Of a DNA stretch of 64,000 bases, positions 12,861-25,859 are shown one piece after another. The notes under the pieces were generated by a model that was given only the letters and a program-made list of their open reading frames with translations, ran no database searches and was not told the origin of the DNA. Every line of letters begins with the position of its first letter. The first letter of the stretch is position 1. This DNA is from Pinus tabuliformis (taxonomy: Eukaryota > Streptophyta > Pinopsida > Pinales > Pinaceae), in the NCBI GenBank assembly GCA_031772625.1, contig CM062808.1, positions 141,958,605 through 142,022,604 on the forward strand, read 5' to 3'. Position numbers and translations under genes: made by a program.

Positions 12861-14275
12861 TGTTTGTTAATTTAATTGTCTTAAATTGTTTACATAAATT
12901 ATTGACCAGGGCTATTAGGTTGACGAAGTGTAAGTTCATTGTATGTGATAGGAGTCCTAGTTATCCAAATTGAATTAAATTGTCAATGCACATGATTGAA
13001 TTATTTATTGAAACTAGTTATATGAAACATGATCACACTCTTATAAAAAATTGTATCTAATTATGAAATTCACACAACCAATAAAAATATCAAACTTATA
13101 AATCAATCTCACACTTGCAAAATGAAATTTAACTCATAAAACACACACACACACTGCAATATATTTGAAATATAACTTAAAGGAAACTCAATTTCTAAAA
13201 GAATCAACCCATCTATTAATATAACACACTCTTGCATGAAAAACCAAAATGAATTGAAACTATGTTCACACTTGCTCAAACTGATAAATCATTCATGCTT
13301 TGAAATATATCCTACAAACAAATCCTATGTTTTAAGAATTACAATTTCATTCTAAGTTCAAACTCTCACAGATGTTATCATTACTGTTAAAATCAATTCA
13401 TGTTCTCCTAAATCAATAAAATAAATAAATAATGAGACAATCATACTGCTGCTATTTAGTTCAAAAATCGATAAAAAAGAAAACATTCTATAGGATGCAT
13501 CTATTTTAACAAGAAAGTAAGATTACGAAACGATAAGAGAACTCTACTTAAAACACATAAGAAAACCTTACTACCTGAGGGAGCCCTCCACAAGTAGGTG
13601 GTCACGAGATCCAATTGAACAATCAATGACACATCAAAATAAAAAGGATTCTTTGAATTAAAAACAGAGTTTTGAAATCTCACTATCGCATAAAAGTCAA
13701 TGTGTTTTTGTTTGCTGCAAGGTCTTTTTATAAATCTTGCATAATTAAATGTTCAGAGCTCTATGCCTAGCCTTGCTAACAAAATGCTAAAATTAACTGT
13801 GAAAATATATCATAACAGAAATCACTCACAATTTTCTATCAACAAAGAAAATTGTGAGGCATATATATTATTCCTCGCTCACCTATTATAGCTGACAAAA
13901 TTGACTTTATCCATGACCACGCAACTGGAAGCTTTTCATATCAATATGGTTCATGAAGATAGGAGGGAATCATTGAGTACATTGATCACCATATATCCAT
14001 ATATTTCTCCCTTCAACTGGCATGTGGAAACCTATCAAACAATGGACTTGGCTGCAGAATCAAACATTAGTAGAAGAATCATCCCAATTCGGTAGCTAAA
14101 GAAAATATTAGACTAATAATAAAGAACATCATTAACTTATGAAATACAAGATTATTATATACCTGCCATGCCATAAATCCTATGATTTGATGCCCATTGA
14201 GTGATTATGATGGTCAAAGAGGAATAAAGTAGGTGAAAAAGAGGTGTAAAAAAGAAGTAACTATGAGGCTCAACA
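12861..14275 (-). repeat. 3' LTR of the 12.6-kb gypsy element
   Basis: A 1415-bp direct repeat of 24033-25442, starting TGTTTGTTAATTT and ending GGCTCAACA. A CA dinucleotide microsatellite lies near 13140-13155. The purine tract complement sits just inside at 14276. Confidence 0.92.
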
Positions 14276-14342
14276 TTCCCCCACACAAAGGCCATTGCAT
14301 GTCCTCATGCAAAAATGCAAAATTGATAGCCTTTCTCTATCA

Positions 14343-14845
14343 CTACACTCCTTCATAAACTTGAGCTAGAACATCCAAGTTTGTTTTCTTTACCTTCTTC
14401 TTAGCAATTTCCATCCTGGGCTTCTTCATCAACATTTTGTATTTTAAACTTATGACCTTCCTCTTGAGACACTTGTTATTTTCCTTTAACTTTCTATTAT
14501 TTTCATACCACAAGCCTAGATGCAACATAATGTTATCATTTTTGGTCCTTTGAATTTCATTTTCTACCTTCAATTTATCATATTCTTGTTTCAAAATGTC
14601 TGTTCAGTGTCTCCAATTCAAAAATTTCTTGTTTCAAAGTATTCACAATTGGAGGTTCTTGTGGATTGTTATACTGAATTCCTTTTTCTTGAATTAAAGA
14701 AGAAGATGAATTTTTTGTAGCTCTTTTCTCTAGAGACTCAATATAGTCATATATCTCTGTTGGCATTATGGCTAAAGTGTTGTCCTTGATGGCAACCCAT
14801 TCAGGTGGTAGTTCACTATTCTTCAAGTCAGCAGCAGAAGTTGAT
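14343..14845 (-). pseudogene. Downstream part of the gypsy element's extra ORF (coiled-coil)
   Basis: This coding remnant lies between integrase and the 3' LTR of the 12.6-kb gypsy element, in the same orientation as gag-pol. It is lysine/glutamate-rich with a likely coiled coil (KQEYDKLKVENEIQ-like heptads). It is the far side of the ORF at 16296-17400, separated from it by the insertion at about 14846-16295. I do not recognise a named domain. Some plant Ty3/gypsy lineages, such as Athila and Tat/Ogre, are known to carry an extra ORF at this place. Confidence 0.6.
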
Positions 14846-16295
14846 GATCAGCTCTCATCTTATTGAAAAATTATGAAGGACGCAGGAAGCCAGTTCAGAA
14901 AGTGCGTCCCCGCAGGTATACCATGTAGAACTCGCGTCCAAGGACGCAGGCCAGCCATTCAGGGGGTGCGTCCACCCAGTGCACACATTTCAAGGCAGAG
15001 AAAAGCACGTGGGGGTTTCTTGTGTGGTATCTAGCCGACGGTTTTATGTTTTTATGGTGTCGGCTCGTGGTATTGTTCCATGTTTTGGGGAGGAGCTTGC
15101 CTATATAAAGCAAAGGAGTTCATTTGGATTCATCATAGTCTTGGGTTGAATATCTTATGAGGGCTAGATCTGGTCTAGATCTAAACAAGGCGAATCTACT
15201 GATGGACCGAGATCTCTTCGGCGCATGTTCAGATCTGTGGATCTGATTGTCTGGGTTACTTCTGAAGTCTTGAAATCATCTATGCCCGGAGGGACGCAGG
15301 TGCAGTAAGGGTTCAGGTGTGTCCGGGACGCAGGAGCGAAGAGTTTCAGGTGCGCCGGACGCAGGCGCAGAAGGGTTCAGGTGCGCCGGGACGCAGGCAG
15401 TTCAGTAGACTGAGTGCGACGGACTCAGGCTAGTAGTTGAGCAGAGTGCGTCTGGGACGCAGGCCAGCAGTTGAGCAGGGTGCGTCCAGGGACTCAGGCC
15501 AGCAGTTGAGCAGGGTGAGTCCGGGACTCAGGCTAGCAGTTGAGCAGGGTGAGTCCGGACTCAGGCTAGCAGTTGAGCAGGGTGCTTCCTTCTCTTAAAA
15601 TCTTTGTTTATCATTGTTGTGTTCTGGGTTTTGTCCTATTATTGTTGATCTGGTTACTTCAGTTGATTGGGTGTTTTAGAAGATTGTTTGAGCTTCATTG
15701 TTGTTGTTGGGTCCAGTATGAAAATTGGATGAAATGTGGCCTTTCAGTTTATGGGTTGTGCTTCAGTGTATCCAGTATGAAAATTGATGAAACGTGGTAC
15801 TTGAAGGAGAGAAGATTGTAGGCCGGCGCCTACGTACTAGTATCTAAGCTAGTACAAGAGCTAAAGGAAATCTTTGGAGCATTGTAGCAGGTAGTAGCCT
15901 GCGTACTAGTAAATGGATCGGCTAGTACAAGAGCAAAGGGGGTTGTAGCTCCCGTACTGGTATAAGGCTGCACCAGTACAAATATTGTAAAAGAATTTTC
16001 TTATTAAGAAGAAGATTGAGATGACTTGCAGCAGGTGGTTTTCTCCCGCATTGGGTTTCCACCTTATATCATTGTGTTCATGTGTGTGCCTTATGTGTGA
16101 TGATCTACTTTATGTTACTGCATCTGTTAACTGATAATATGGTTGATAATGCTCTAATGCACTCATTGAAGATCGATTAACTTAATCATAAGAAGTTGTG
16201 GTAGTAGGATATATGAATCTGATTATGGAAATGAAAAAGTCTTATTAATGTGATAATACTGATTCACCCCCCCCCTCTCAGTATTATTTCCAACA
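14846..16295 (+). mobile_element. LTR-like insertion (probable solo LTR) inside the gypsy extra ORF
   Basis: About 1.45 kb of noncoding DNA interrupts the extra ORF of the surrounding gypsy element. The right edge reads ...CTCAGTATTATTTCCAACA after a run of C, a style seen at the ends of plant copia elements. A TATA box (TATATAAAG, 15102-15110) indicates a + strand promoter. A GC-rich minisatellite lies downstream (15286-15600). I could not find a matching target-site duplication, and the left edge (14843-14865) is uncertain. A solo LTR is the best guess; another noncoding element is possible. Confidence 0.5.
15286..15600. repeat. GC-rich minisatellite with 33-35-bp units
   Basis: Roughly nine imperfect tandem units. 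The left group contains GGTGCGCCGGGACGCAGG. The right group contains GACTCAGGCTAGCAGTTGAG and recurs at about 15446, 15481, 15516, 15550 and 15583. Units differ mainly by transitions, GACGCAGG against GACTCAGG. Related words also occur singly near 14879 and 14941. The array stands out as CpG-rich against AT-rich surroundings. Confidence 0.85.
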
Positions 16296-17400
16296 ATCTC
16301 TTGCTGGACTGGGTCAATTTCTAGTGTTCTTCTTACCGGGCTAGAGATTGGTGTCAGAACATTTTGTGATGGAACCTCTGGTTCCTCTTCCTCTTCCAAA
16401 TTAACAAACTCTGTGAATTGTTGAGTTGACTCCTTTATCATTTTGTTAAGTCTTGCACTTCTCCTTATGCTAGATAAGAGAGGAATTTGTTTTTTAGTTT
16501 TCTTATGTTCTGTGTTGGCCTTATTTGTTTCCTCCGTTTTCTTTTTGGGTGTATTTTCTTCTTTTTCATTGGCTTTCTTTCTTCTAACACTTTTCTTCCT
16601 TATGTTTTCTAAAACATTTACAAGAGGAATTTCATCTTCTGAATGTTGTTCTCGTTGTAGAAGTGGGTTATCAGTAAGGTTTTTAGACAATTTTCTTCTG
16701 CTTCTCTTTACCTTACTGCTACTAGGTTCTTCTTGCTCTATTTCCTTAAAATTATTCATGGTTATAAAACTCTCCCAATTATCTCCTAAATTTTCAAGAT
16801 GGGCTTCAATAAGAATATTTACAAGACCATGATGATATAAAGTGTTTGCAATGGACTGTATTTTTCTTTGATTATTGCCAGGCATCTTCCTCAAGCTATT
16901 AAGTAGAAAATAGGGTAAATTGATTTCATTGCCTTCAAGAAAGTGCATCATTAAACGGACATGGTAGAAAAACATGCTACCAAATCTACCCTCACAAACA
17001 ATGATCTTCTAAATAACTAACAATAAATTCCTCCATTTACTTTTGAGAGTCTTTCTCATAATACCCTTGCTAAAAACAATAGTATCCATATATGGTTTCT
17101 TTAGAAATGCCCTCCATTCATTCCCCTCAATTCCCCTATTTTTAAACCACCTCTCGCCAATCCTAGGTAGTGTAATCACCTCAGCCATGAAGGATTTTTT
17201 CACCACGATTTTGATGTCCATGATTTCTACTTCAGTTCCATCAAAGGCTCGAGTAAAAGACTTGGTTACCTCTCTGTCATAGCCATAAATTTTTTCTATA
17301 AAATCCAACCACTGCACTTGCTGTAGCATCTCCTTGACCTATGGGTATCCTTCCATAAACTTCTTTCCATTTGGCTCTATTCTAACAATGGCTCCCATGC
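16296..17400 (-). pseudogene. Upstream part of the gypsy element's extra sense ORF
   Basis: Two overlapping stretches of coding character (about 17400-17009 and 16975-16296) lie downstream of integrase in the 12.6-kb gypsy element, in the same sense. The first part has a globular look (WLDFIEKIYGYD, RWFKNRGIEGNEW). The second has a leucine-rich segment and then a highly basic, lysine-rich tail with possible nuclear-localisation clusters (KVKRSRRKLSK). No transmembrane segment is evident. It is broken, and it ends on the right side of the insertion at about 14846-16295. Function unknown. Confidence 0.6.
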
Positions 17401-18193
17401 TGGCGAAGTTTTACTTTACAATTTATTCTTTTTACAGTGTTTCAGAATGGCGTTAGGTTCAAAAATATGAGTATGGATGAGAGTGAAATGGAAAATGGGA
17501 ATGAGTAAAATGACTCTTGAGAAAACAGGGTGTAATGGATATGAGTGAGCAGAATTATCAATGAAATAGGGTTTCAAAAATGAAGTGTCTGCATAATGAT
17601 GAATGACAAATGGGCTTTCACGGCTAACTTCATTGATATGACATGATATTTATAACTCAATCTGAAGTTAGGATAGTAATCATTATTTTGAATGGTGGTA
17701 CAACGTCTATATTATTTCATAATCCTAATGTTTTTGCCTTTATTATTAAATCCAATATTTACATGCCTTCAAACTCATGATTCTAATACTTGATTGTTCT
17801 TCTTGAATTGTCCTCAGGTGCTTCCAATTGTAGGTTTCATCATTCTCTTCTGCTAAAATCTTTGATCATTCCAGTTAGTGATTCCTGTCAATATCAGCTA
17901 CAGAATTTCGTCAAAGCTACATATTCTCAGCAATTTTGTAGCTACTTATTCTGAAAAGAAAAAGAGGGACGTAAAGAAAATGGGGATTAGAATAGGATGG
18001 AAAAAAATGAAAATTTATGGTGTCAAGAATACTTGGTTTTCACTCTATATTTTTTGTATAAACATGCCAACGTTGTTGGTTTTCATGTTTATACAATTTT
18101 TTTTAGTTCATTTTTTTATTATTATTTTTTATCCCTTTAATTATATATATATATATATATTAATATTATTCCGAAAATAAAAAGGCTTGAGAG
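17401..18193. other. Noncoding spacer inside the gypsy element
   Basis: About 0.8 kb between the extra ORF and integrase. It includes a TA dinucleotide microsatellite at about 18139-18160 and T-rich stretches. No coding sequence is supported. It could hold the promoter or splice signals for the extra ORF, but nothing specific is visible. Confidence 0.5.
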
Positions 18194-21100
18194 TCAAGTT
18201 GGAGAAGGGAAATCCTTCTTAACCAACTTCAAATCAATATTGTCTTGTAAATATTTAACAAATTCCTCTTTTGTCAATGGCTTATGATAAATTCTTAATC
18301 GATATCCATTTACAAGGAAGGTGACTTTTTCTTCATCAATAGTTCTAATCCTAACTACACCATTATCAAAGACTTTTTCAATCTCATAAGGCCCAAGCCA
18401 ATGAGTTCGAAATTTTCCCTGAAAATCTTTGAACCTTGAATCAAAAAGTAATGCCCAATCTCCTAGTTGAAATTTCCTTTCTTTTATGTATTTTTCATGC
18501 CACCTGGATCTTTGTTGTTGAAGTAAGTTGGTTCTTTGGATAACATCCTGTCTCATTTCATCAAGTTCATTTAGTTGCTCCATTCTTTGTTTTTGTGCTT
18601 CTGAAAGATCAAGACCCAATTTGACTGTTGTCTTCAAAGTTTTTACTTGAAATCCAATAGGAAACAAGACTTGCTTCCCATAAACAAGTTCATATGGAGT
18701 ATGTCCTGTACTGTTTCTCCATGTGGTGTGGTATGCCCATAAAGCTTCTGGAAGCTTTTTTGCCCAGTCTTTTCTATGTAAATGCACAATATTGGTAAGA
18801 ATTGCTTCAATTGCTTTATTAGTGGATTTCACTTGTCCATTAGCTTGTGGATGATAGGGAGTGGAATTTCGATGCTTGATTATGTATTCCTCCATTATCT
18901 TCTGTACCAAATTGGATATGAATTGAGTACCTTGATCTGTCACAATTTCCCTTGGGACACCAAAATGAGTAAAAATATCCTCGAAAAGAAATGAAACTAC
19001 AACATTTTCAGTAGCAAAAGGAAGTGCTTTAGCTTCTACCCATTTGTAACATAATAAGTGTAAACAAGAATGTACCTTTTTTGTCTTGATGGTGGATTAA
19101 CGAGGCCAACAAAATCCAAAGCCCATTTTTCAAAAGGCTCAATGAGTACCTAAGGTTATAGAGGCATTTCATCAGAGAGAACAGGTTTCCCCATTCTTTG
19201 ACAAATATCACATCTCTTAACATATTATTTGGCATCCTTTAAAAGGGAAGGCCAATAATATCCTAAGAGAAGGACTTTGTAAGCGGTTATTTTATCAGTG
19301 AAGTGTCCTCCACATGGCTCATCATGGCAAACCTTTAGTATTTATGGTACATCATATTCTCTAACACACCTTCGAAAGATTAGATCCAGCCCTGTTTTAT
19401 ATAATTCTTCATTTATCCATGAGCAAGATGCACTAATTTAAATTATCTTTCTTTTTTCTCGAGGATACAAATATGATGGTAACTTCCCTATAGACAAATA
19501 ATTAGCAATATCTACAAACCATGGAAATTTAATAGATACTACAAAAAGATATTCATCAAGAAATTTATCTTCTACATGTACATCATTGTTATCATTTTGA
19601 ATCCTAGATAGAAAATCAGCAACTGTATTTTGTTTTCCTGGTCGATCCAAAATAGTGATGTTAAATGCTTGTAACAAAAGTTACCATCTTATAATTCTGC
19701 CATTAGTGATTGGTTTATTCATTAAGTACCTAATTGCAGAATGATTTGTATGTATAAAGGTTTCATAATCGGTGATGTAATATCTAAATTTATTGATGGC
19801 ATGGACAACAACTAAAAACTCATTTTCTGTTACAATGTAATTTAACTCTGCAGGAGTCAAATTTTTACTGGTATAATAAATGGCATAAAGTGTTAAATCC
19901 TTTTGTCCTAATATAGCTCCTAAAGTTATATAAGAAGCATAAGTTGAAATGTGAAAAGGTAATTTCCCGTTTGCTCCTCTGAGAATGGGTGCTTCAGAAA
20001 TTTTCTCTTTTAATGTTTCAAAAGCTTTTTGGCAATCAGAATTCCAAATGAATTCACAATCTTTTGTGAGCAATTTGAAAAGTGGAGATGCATTTTTTGT
20101 AAATTTTTCTATGAATATTCTATAGTAACTAGTAAAACCAAGAAAACTTCTACATCTCGTTGACAAGTTGGAATTGATAATTTAGAAATAACTTCTACTT
20201 TAGATGTGTCCACTCTAATTCCATTTCCTGAAATATGGTGTCTTAAAACAATCCCCTCAGTAAACATCATAAAAAAAATCATGGATTAATAAGAGATTTT
20301 CTTCCTTACATATAATGAGAACTTTTTCCAAATTCTTAAGAGATTCTTCAAAAGAATTTCCATAAACCATAATATCATCCATATAAACTTCCACACAATC
20401 ATGAATTAGATCAGAAAAAATGCCTAACATTGCCCTTTGGAATGTTATAGGTGCATTACATAATCCAAAAGGAAGTACTCGATAGGCATAAGTTCCCCAT
20501 GGACAGGTAAAATTGGTTTTCTTGATCTTCTAGAGCTACTTGGATTCGGTTATATCCACTAAAACCATCCAAGAATGAGAAATATTTTTTTCCTGCCAAG
20601 GTATCTAAAACTTGATCTATGAAAGGAAGTCAAAAGTGATCCTTTAAAGTGGTTTTATTCAATCCCCAAAATTCAATACATACTATCCATTTCCATTCTT
20701 TTTGGGAACAATTACTAAGGGTGAAACCCACTAACTGTCTAATATTGGATGGATGAAATTTACATTTAACAATTTTTGTAGTTCCTCCTTAACAATTTCC
20801 CTTAAATTTGGATTCATTCTTCTTTGAGGTTGTCGAATTGGTTTGGCATTTTCTTCAATGTAAATATGATCTATACAAGTACTAGGATCAATTCCCTTGA
20901 TATCAATGTATTCCCATGCATAAGAAGAGGAATGTTCTTGTAACATATTCATTAATTCTTTCTTTTGAAATTATTCCAAATTATTATTGATATTCAAAGC
21001 TTTTCCTCTGAATATTTCTATTGTAGCATTGCCAAAGTTCTCCATGGAATGCAAATATAGTTGACGAGATGATAAATATTCAATATTACATTGTTCTTGA

Positions 21101-21660
21101 AAACTTTGATTAGATTCACAATATGAGGAAGACTCATTATTTTCCATTAAATTCAAAATTTGATCTTCTTCATCTATTTGTGAAGTAGAAAAGATTGGTC
21201 TTATATCCATATCATCATCTATCCATTCTTCATTTTCGACTTCTATTGTTGTTTTTGCAGGTGGATACAGTGTGAATTTTTTGTTGAACTTCCATCATAG
21301 ATAAACATATCACCAGATCTACAACTTATAAAAGCAATAGCTGCAGCTAGCCATGGTCTTCCTAGAATCATTGGATGTCCTCCTAAGTTACTCTTGGGTG
21401 TTAGAATCATAAAGTCAATAGGGTATTCCCAAGAATCTAAGGATACATGTATATCTTCTAATACACCGTCAAGTTTGATCACAAATCTATCTGCTAATTG
21501 TAACATTGTAGGTGTATATTGAAGATTAGGAAGTTTTAATTGATTCATAGTTTGTTTACTCATGATGTTTATAACTTCTCCTAAATAAAGATATTTCTGA
21601 ATTGTTGTTTTTCCCATCATGATATCTGCAATTTTTCCAACTAGTTGAATTCTTTTGACT
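18194..21660 (-). pseudogene. pol remnant of the 12.6-kb gypsy element
   Basis: The remnant reads right to left. Protease-like sequence is at 21620-21243 (ending in an ILGRPWL motif). RT begins near 20952 with a PIRQPQRRMNP-type entry motif. RNase H and its flank lie at 20166-19440 (FLGFTSYYRIF; TVADFLSR). The integrase core and C-terminal domain are at about 18943-18194 (TDQGTQFIS; YHPQANGQ; LGPYEIEKVF). The order protease-RT-RNase H-integrase is that of Ty3/gypsy. The coding is scattered over several frames, so it is a fossil. Confidence 0.88.
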
Positions 21661-21779
21661 TCTTTTCTTTTCCTTCCTGGTTTTTTAATGCTTAACAGCC
21701 TAATTGTCTTTGCAAAAATTGGTATTTCCTTAATGGCCTATAGCAAATGAACTTTTATGAAAACATTCTTCAGTTCATC

Positions 21780-24030
21780 TAACATATTATAATCAGGCAA
21801 TAAAATCTATTTTTCTACGTGTTCATCAATTTTTAATCTCTCAGGAAAAGGTGGTTTTGAAACAAATACTGAAGGTTGTTCCATAATAGGAGTTGCGTTT
21901 ATTGGAATATCATCAAAATGTGTAGGGTGACTTGTTTTGAAGCTTTTCTTTTTCATTGAGAGGTTCCTCTTCTTCAGAGGCATTTTCTTTTTCATATTCT
22001 TGAATAACAACTAATGGTGACTTGTTTTCCAATACTCTACCAGATCTAAGTTGAAAATTGTTTAGATCTAATGGAGTTATCATGTAAGTTTGGAAATTCT
22101 GTCCTTCCACATTGTAAACAAGTTGTGAATTTTTATTATTATTTAGTTTCGGAAGTGGTTGGGTAGGCAATTTATTTGATCTTTGAGAAAATGGTAATGA
22201 AAGTTGTGGATATGAATTTTTGGGTTGAGTTTGTTGAACAGGCTGAGGATAATATTGTGGTTGAAAAATATGATAGGGTTGTTGAAAATGAGGATATTGA
22301 GGATATTGAGGGTATTTTCTGTAAGGATTTTTCCATCCTTGTGACCAAGGTTCAAGCCAAGATTGTCAAGGCATGGCTGTAGTCCAATTACCTTTTGATG
22401 GTTGTGCAAATGTCTGAGCGTTAAAACCTTGAGTTGTATTTGTTTGTGAATTTTTCCATGGTCTTTTAGCAATAAAACAAAGAGGGTCTACTTGATTTGG
22501 TACTAGTTCTTCTTGATAAACAACTTTCAAACCTCCTATTGAGGGACATTATTTTCTATCATGGTTTTCTGCACATATAAAACAAGTTTCCACACTCTTC
22601 AAATCAAGAGGACATTATTTCAAGGCATGCTTCTTTCTACACTTAGGACAAAAAATGGATAATGCAACATTTTTAGCCTTCTGCTTGTTTTGTATTTTAA
22701 GGGTATCTATTTGTTCGCTAAGATTCCCTAAAATATCTGTTTTAAAATTATCAAGCAAATTACCTTATTCAGCCCTACTTATTGTCCCAGCTACAGATTT
22801 ATTAATCCTTGACAAAAGAGAGTCTCTTGGATTTTTCCCAGTTCTTGCTTTGCCTCTTGAAATATGTATACATAACTCACAAATTTCTTTGAATGTTAAC
22901 TAAGAAATATCTCCCTTACCCATTATATTGATAATATTAATCCATTCATCTCTGATGGATTTTAATAAGAGAGCTTTCAAATTTTCTTCATCAAGATTAT
23001 GCATTTTTTCCCTTTTTATATTATATGAAAATATTTCAATGAAATCTTCAAGATTCTCATCTTCCTTTTGCACCATTTAAAGACTTCATCCTTAATATTA
23101 TGGGGCATATAATAGTCCTTATATTTCTCTAAGAATGTGGTTTTCATCTGTTCCCATGATCTTATAGAATTTATTCCTAAACCCATAAACCACTTTAATG
23201 CTACATCCTTGAGAATTGTTGGGAACAATTTCAACTTTTGAGCGTCATGTGAATAATAATATGATCTACACAAGACTTCAAACTCAAAGAGAAATGTTTC
23301 AGCATTTTCACTCCTTAGTCCATGAAAATTTGGGAGGATAGAGGGCGAAATATTTTTCATTGTAACTAGTGTATGCTCATCAAGCATAGGAAATCCAAAA
23401 GTTTTTGGATCTCCTCCCCCTCTTCCTCTTCCTCCACCTCTTCCACCTCCCCTATTTCCACCTCTTCCACCTCTAATCCTAGGTTGTTCACCATTCACAT
23501 TATGTACCTCTCCTTCCCCTTCTCTAGCCATTGTATATTATTCAAAACTAATATAGGGTTTTGGTTCTAAATTTGGATTTTCGATTTTCTCTTATAGTTC
23601 CTCTGGTTCTTCTACCAATGGTATGTTAGAATAAGTTTATTCTTCCTCTTCTTCACTAGGGAGTTCTAGTTCTTAAGCTAGAAGTTGTTCTCCAGTTGAA
23701 GATAGGAAAATTACTCCTGTTGTTGGGGATATAGGATCTTATTCTTCTATTATGGCCTTAGTTGATGAGGTTGGTGAATCTCTAGGTTCGATTTCAGATC
23801 TTAATACCTCAGGAAGTATATGTTTTCTTGCTATGGATGGAATGTGAGTTTGGGTGGATGTTGTGGAACTACAAGGTCGTGGTGGGGTGAGTGATGTTGT
23901 TGGGATTAAACTTCTACCTCTACCTACAAATCTACCTCTAGAATCTCTTTCCCTATGCATATCATTTTTTTTAACTATCAAAATAAAAAAACACAGACTC
24001 CTATATACACTTCCCTGGAAACAACGCAAA
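21780..24030 (-). pseudogene. gag remnant of the 12.6-kb gypsy element
   Basis: The remnant has a glycine/arginine-rich N-terminal stretch (GGRGGNRGGGRGGG) followed by a capsid-type segment (FHGLRSENAETFLFEFE; ALKWFMGLG) at 23531-23016. A proline/glutamine-rich region and a possible Cys-rich knuckle remnant (about 22660-22540) come next, then a charged linker leading to protease. The first coding stretch after the primer-binding site is near 23960. Athila/Tat-type gag shares the FHGL...F..FE pattern. It is broken in several places. Confidence 0.8.
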
Positions 24031-24032
24031 AA

Positions 24033-25442
24033 TGTTTGTTAATTTAATTGTCTTAAATTGTTTACATAAATTATCAACCAGGGCTAGTAGACTGACGAAT
24101 TGTAAATGAACTATATGTGATAGGAGTCCTAGTTATCCAAATTGAATTAAATTGTCAATGAACATGATTGAATTATTTATTGAAACTAGTTTTATGAAAG
24201 ATGATCACACCCTTATAAAAATTGTATCTAATTATGAAATCCACACAACCATTAAAAATCTCAAACTTATAAATCAATATCACACTTGTAAAATGAAATT
24301 TAACTCACACACTCACACACACCCTGCGATATATCATAAATATGCTTTAAATGAAACTCGATTTCTAAAAGAATCAACTCATCTATCAATATAACACACT
24401 CTTGCATGAAAAACCAAAATGAATTTAAACTATGTCCACACTTGCTCAAATTGATAAACAACTCATGCTTTGAAATATAACCTACAAACAAATCCTCTGT
24501 TTTAAGAATTACAATTTCATTCTAAATTCAAACTCTCACTACTGCTATCATTATTGTTAAACACAATTCATGTGCTCCTGAATCAATAAAAAAATAAATA
24601 ATGAGACAATCATATTGTTGCTATTTAGTTCAAAAGTCAATAAAAGAGAACATTCTACAGGATGCATCTATTTTAACCAGAAAGTGGGCTTACGAAATGA
24701 TAAGAGAACTCTACTTAAAACACATAAGAATACCTTACTCCTTGAGGGGTCCTTCCATAAGTAGGTGGTCACGATATCCAATCAAAAAATCAACCACACA
24801 TCGAAATAAAAAGGATTCTTTGAATTAAAAACAGAGTTTTGAAATCTCACTGTCACATAAAAGTCACTGTGTTTTTGTTTCGTGCAAGGTCTTTTTATAA
24901 AGCCCACATCATTAAATTTTCAGAGCTCTATGCCTAGCCTTGCTAACAAAATTCTAAAATTAACTATGAAAAGATATGATAACAGAAACTGCTCACGCTT
25001 TTCTATTAATAAAGCAAATCGTGAGGCGTATATATTGTTCCTCGCTCACATGTTATTGCTGACAGAGTTGACTTTATCCTTGACCACGCAACTGGAAGCT
25101 TCTCGTATCAATCTGGTTCATGAAGATAAGAGGGAATCATTGAGTACATTGATCGCCACATATCCATATATTTCTCCCTCCAAATGTCATATGGAAACCT
25201 ATCAAACAATGGACTTGGTTGCAAAATCAAACATTAGGTATAGAATCATCCCAATTCAGTAGCTAAAGAAAATATTAGACTAATAACAAAGAACATTATT
25301 AACTTATGAAATACAATATTATTATATACCTGCCATGCCATAAATCCTATGATATGATGCCCATTGAGTGATTATGATGGTCAAAGAGGAGTAAAGTAGG
25401 TGAAAAAGAGGTGTCAAAAAGAAGAAACTATGAGGCTCAACA
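24033..25442 (-). repeat. 5' LTR of the 12.6-kb gypsy element
   Basis: A 1410-bp direct repeat of 12861-14275 with the same TGTTTGTTAATTT start and CTCAACA end. The degenerate tRNA-Asp-type primer-binding complement (TCCCTGGAAACAACGC) lies immediately left. A five-base flank (ATTCC) nearly matches the one at the other end. Confidence 0.92.
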
Positions 25443-25859
25443 ATTCCTCTTTACACTTTTTTATAATACTATTTATATTTTATATAAATTTCAGTATAAA
25501 ATTATGAAATATTATAATTCAAAATAAGACTTATTATCATTTGAATTTATATAGTAAGATGAATCTATAATTTAATGTGTGTGTGTGTGTGTGAATAAAG
25601 CTTACTATGTATTAATTCTTTATATATAATTATTAATTAAAAGTGTAGTCGAAATAATTTTTTCATCATGCAAGAACTTGATTTTTTGTTGTTTAAAATA
25701 TATTTTTGAAGTTTATAAATTAAACGCCTTAAACTCAAGTAATAATATCTTACAAATTTTGGTTAAAAAAATATTGTGAAAAATATTATTGTATAAATTA
25801 AACTACACGTTAATTAAATATAATGATATACATATAAATTATCATTATTTAAATTTGAT
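25443..25859. other. AT-rich intergenic stretch
   Basis: About 0.4 kb between the gypsy LTR and the LINE tail. It is very AT-rich with a TG dinucleotide run (about 25577-25594). No coding or terminal-repeat signal was seen. It should contain the integration flank of the LINE 3' end. Confidence 0.5.

Larger units (their letters stand above)
12861..25442 (-). mobile_element. Large Ty3/gypsy (Athila/Tat-like) element with two LTRs, broken
   Basis: The 12.6-kb element has LTRs at 12861-14275 and 24033-25442 and near-matching target duplications (ATTCT left, ATTCC right). It is oriented right to left. A degenerate tRNA-Asp-type primer-binding site lies left of the right LTR (about 24010-24030), and a purine tract (complement of 14276-14290) adjoins the left LTR. 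In sense order come gag (about 24000-22100), protease (21620-21243), RT and RNase H (20952-19440), integrase (about 19235-18194), then an extra sense ORF (17400-14343) before the 3' LTR. The coding is split over many frames, ten or more breaks. LTRs differ by roughly 7-8% in a 270-bp hand comparison, so the insertion is old. It is itself interrupted at about 14846-16295. Confidence 0.88.

Noticed and set aside
15286-15600. CRISPR-like array
   Set aside because: The units adjoin each other with no unique spacers and the genome is clearly plant; it is a minisatellite.
16443-16832. Leucine/phenylalanine-rich open frame on the + strand resembling a membrane protein
   Set aside because: It is the antisense shadow of the lysine-rich gypsy extra ORF; AAG/AAA-rich codons read as CTT/TTT on the other strand.
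18139-18160. TATA-rich run as promoter
   Set aside because: It is a simple TA microsatellite inside a retrotransposon spacer.
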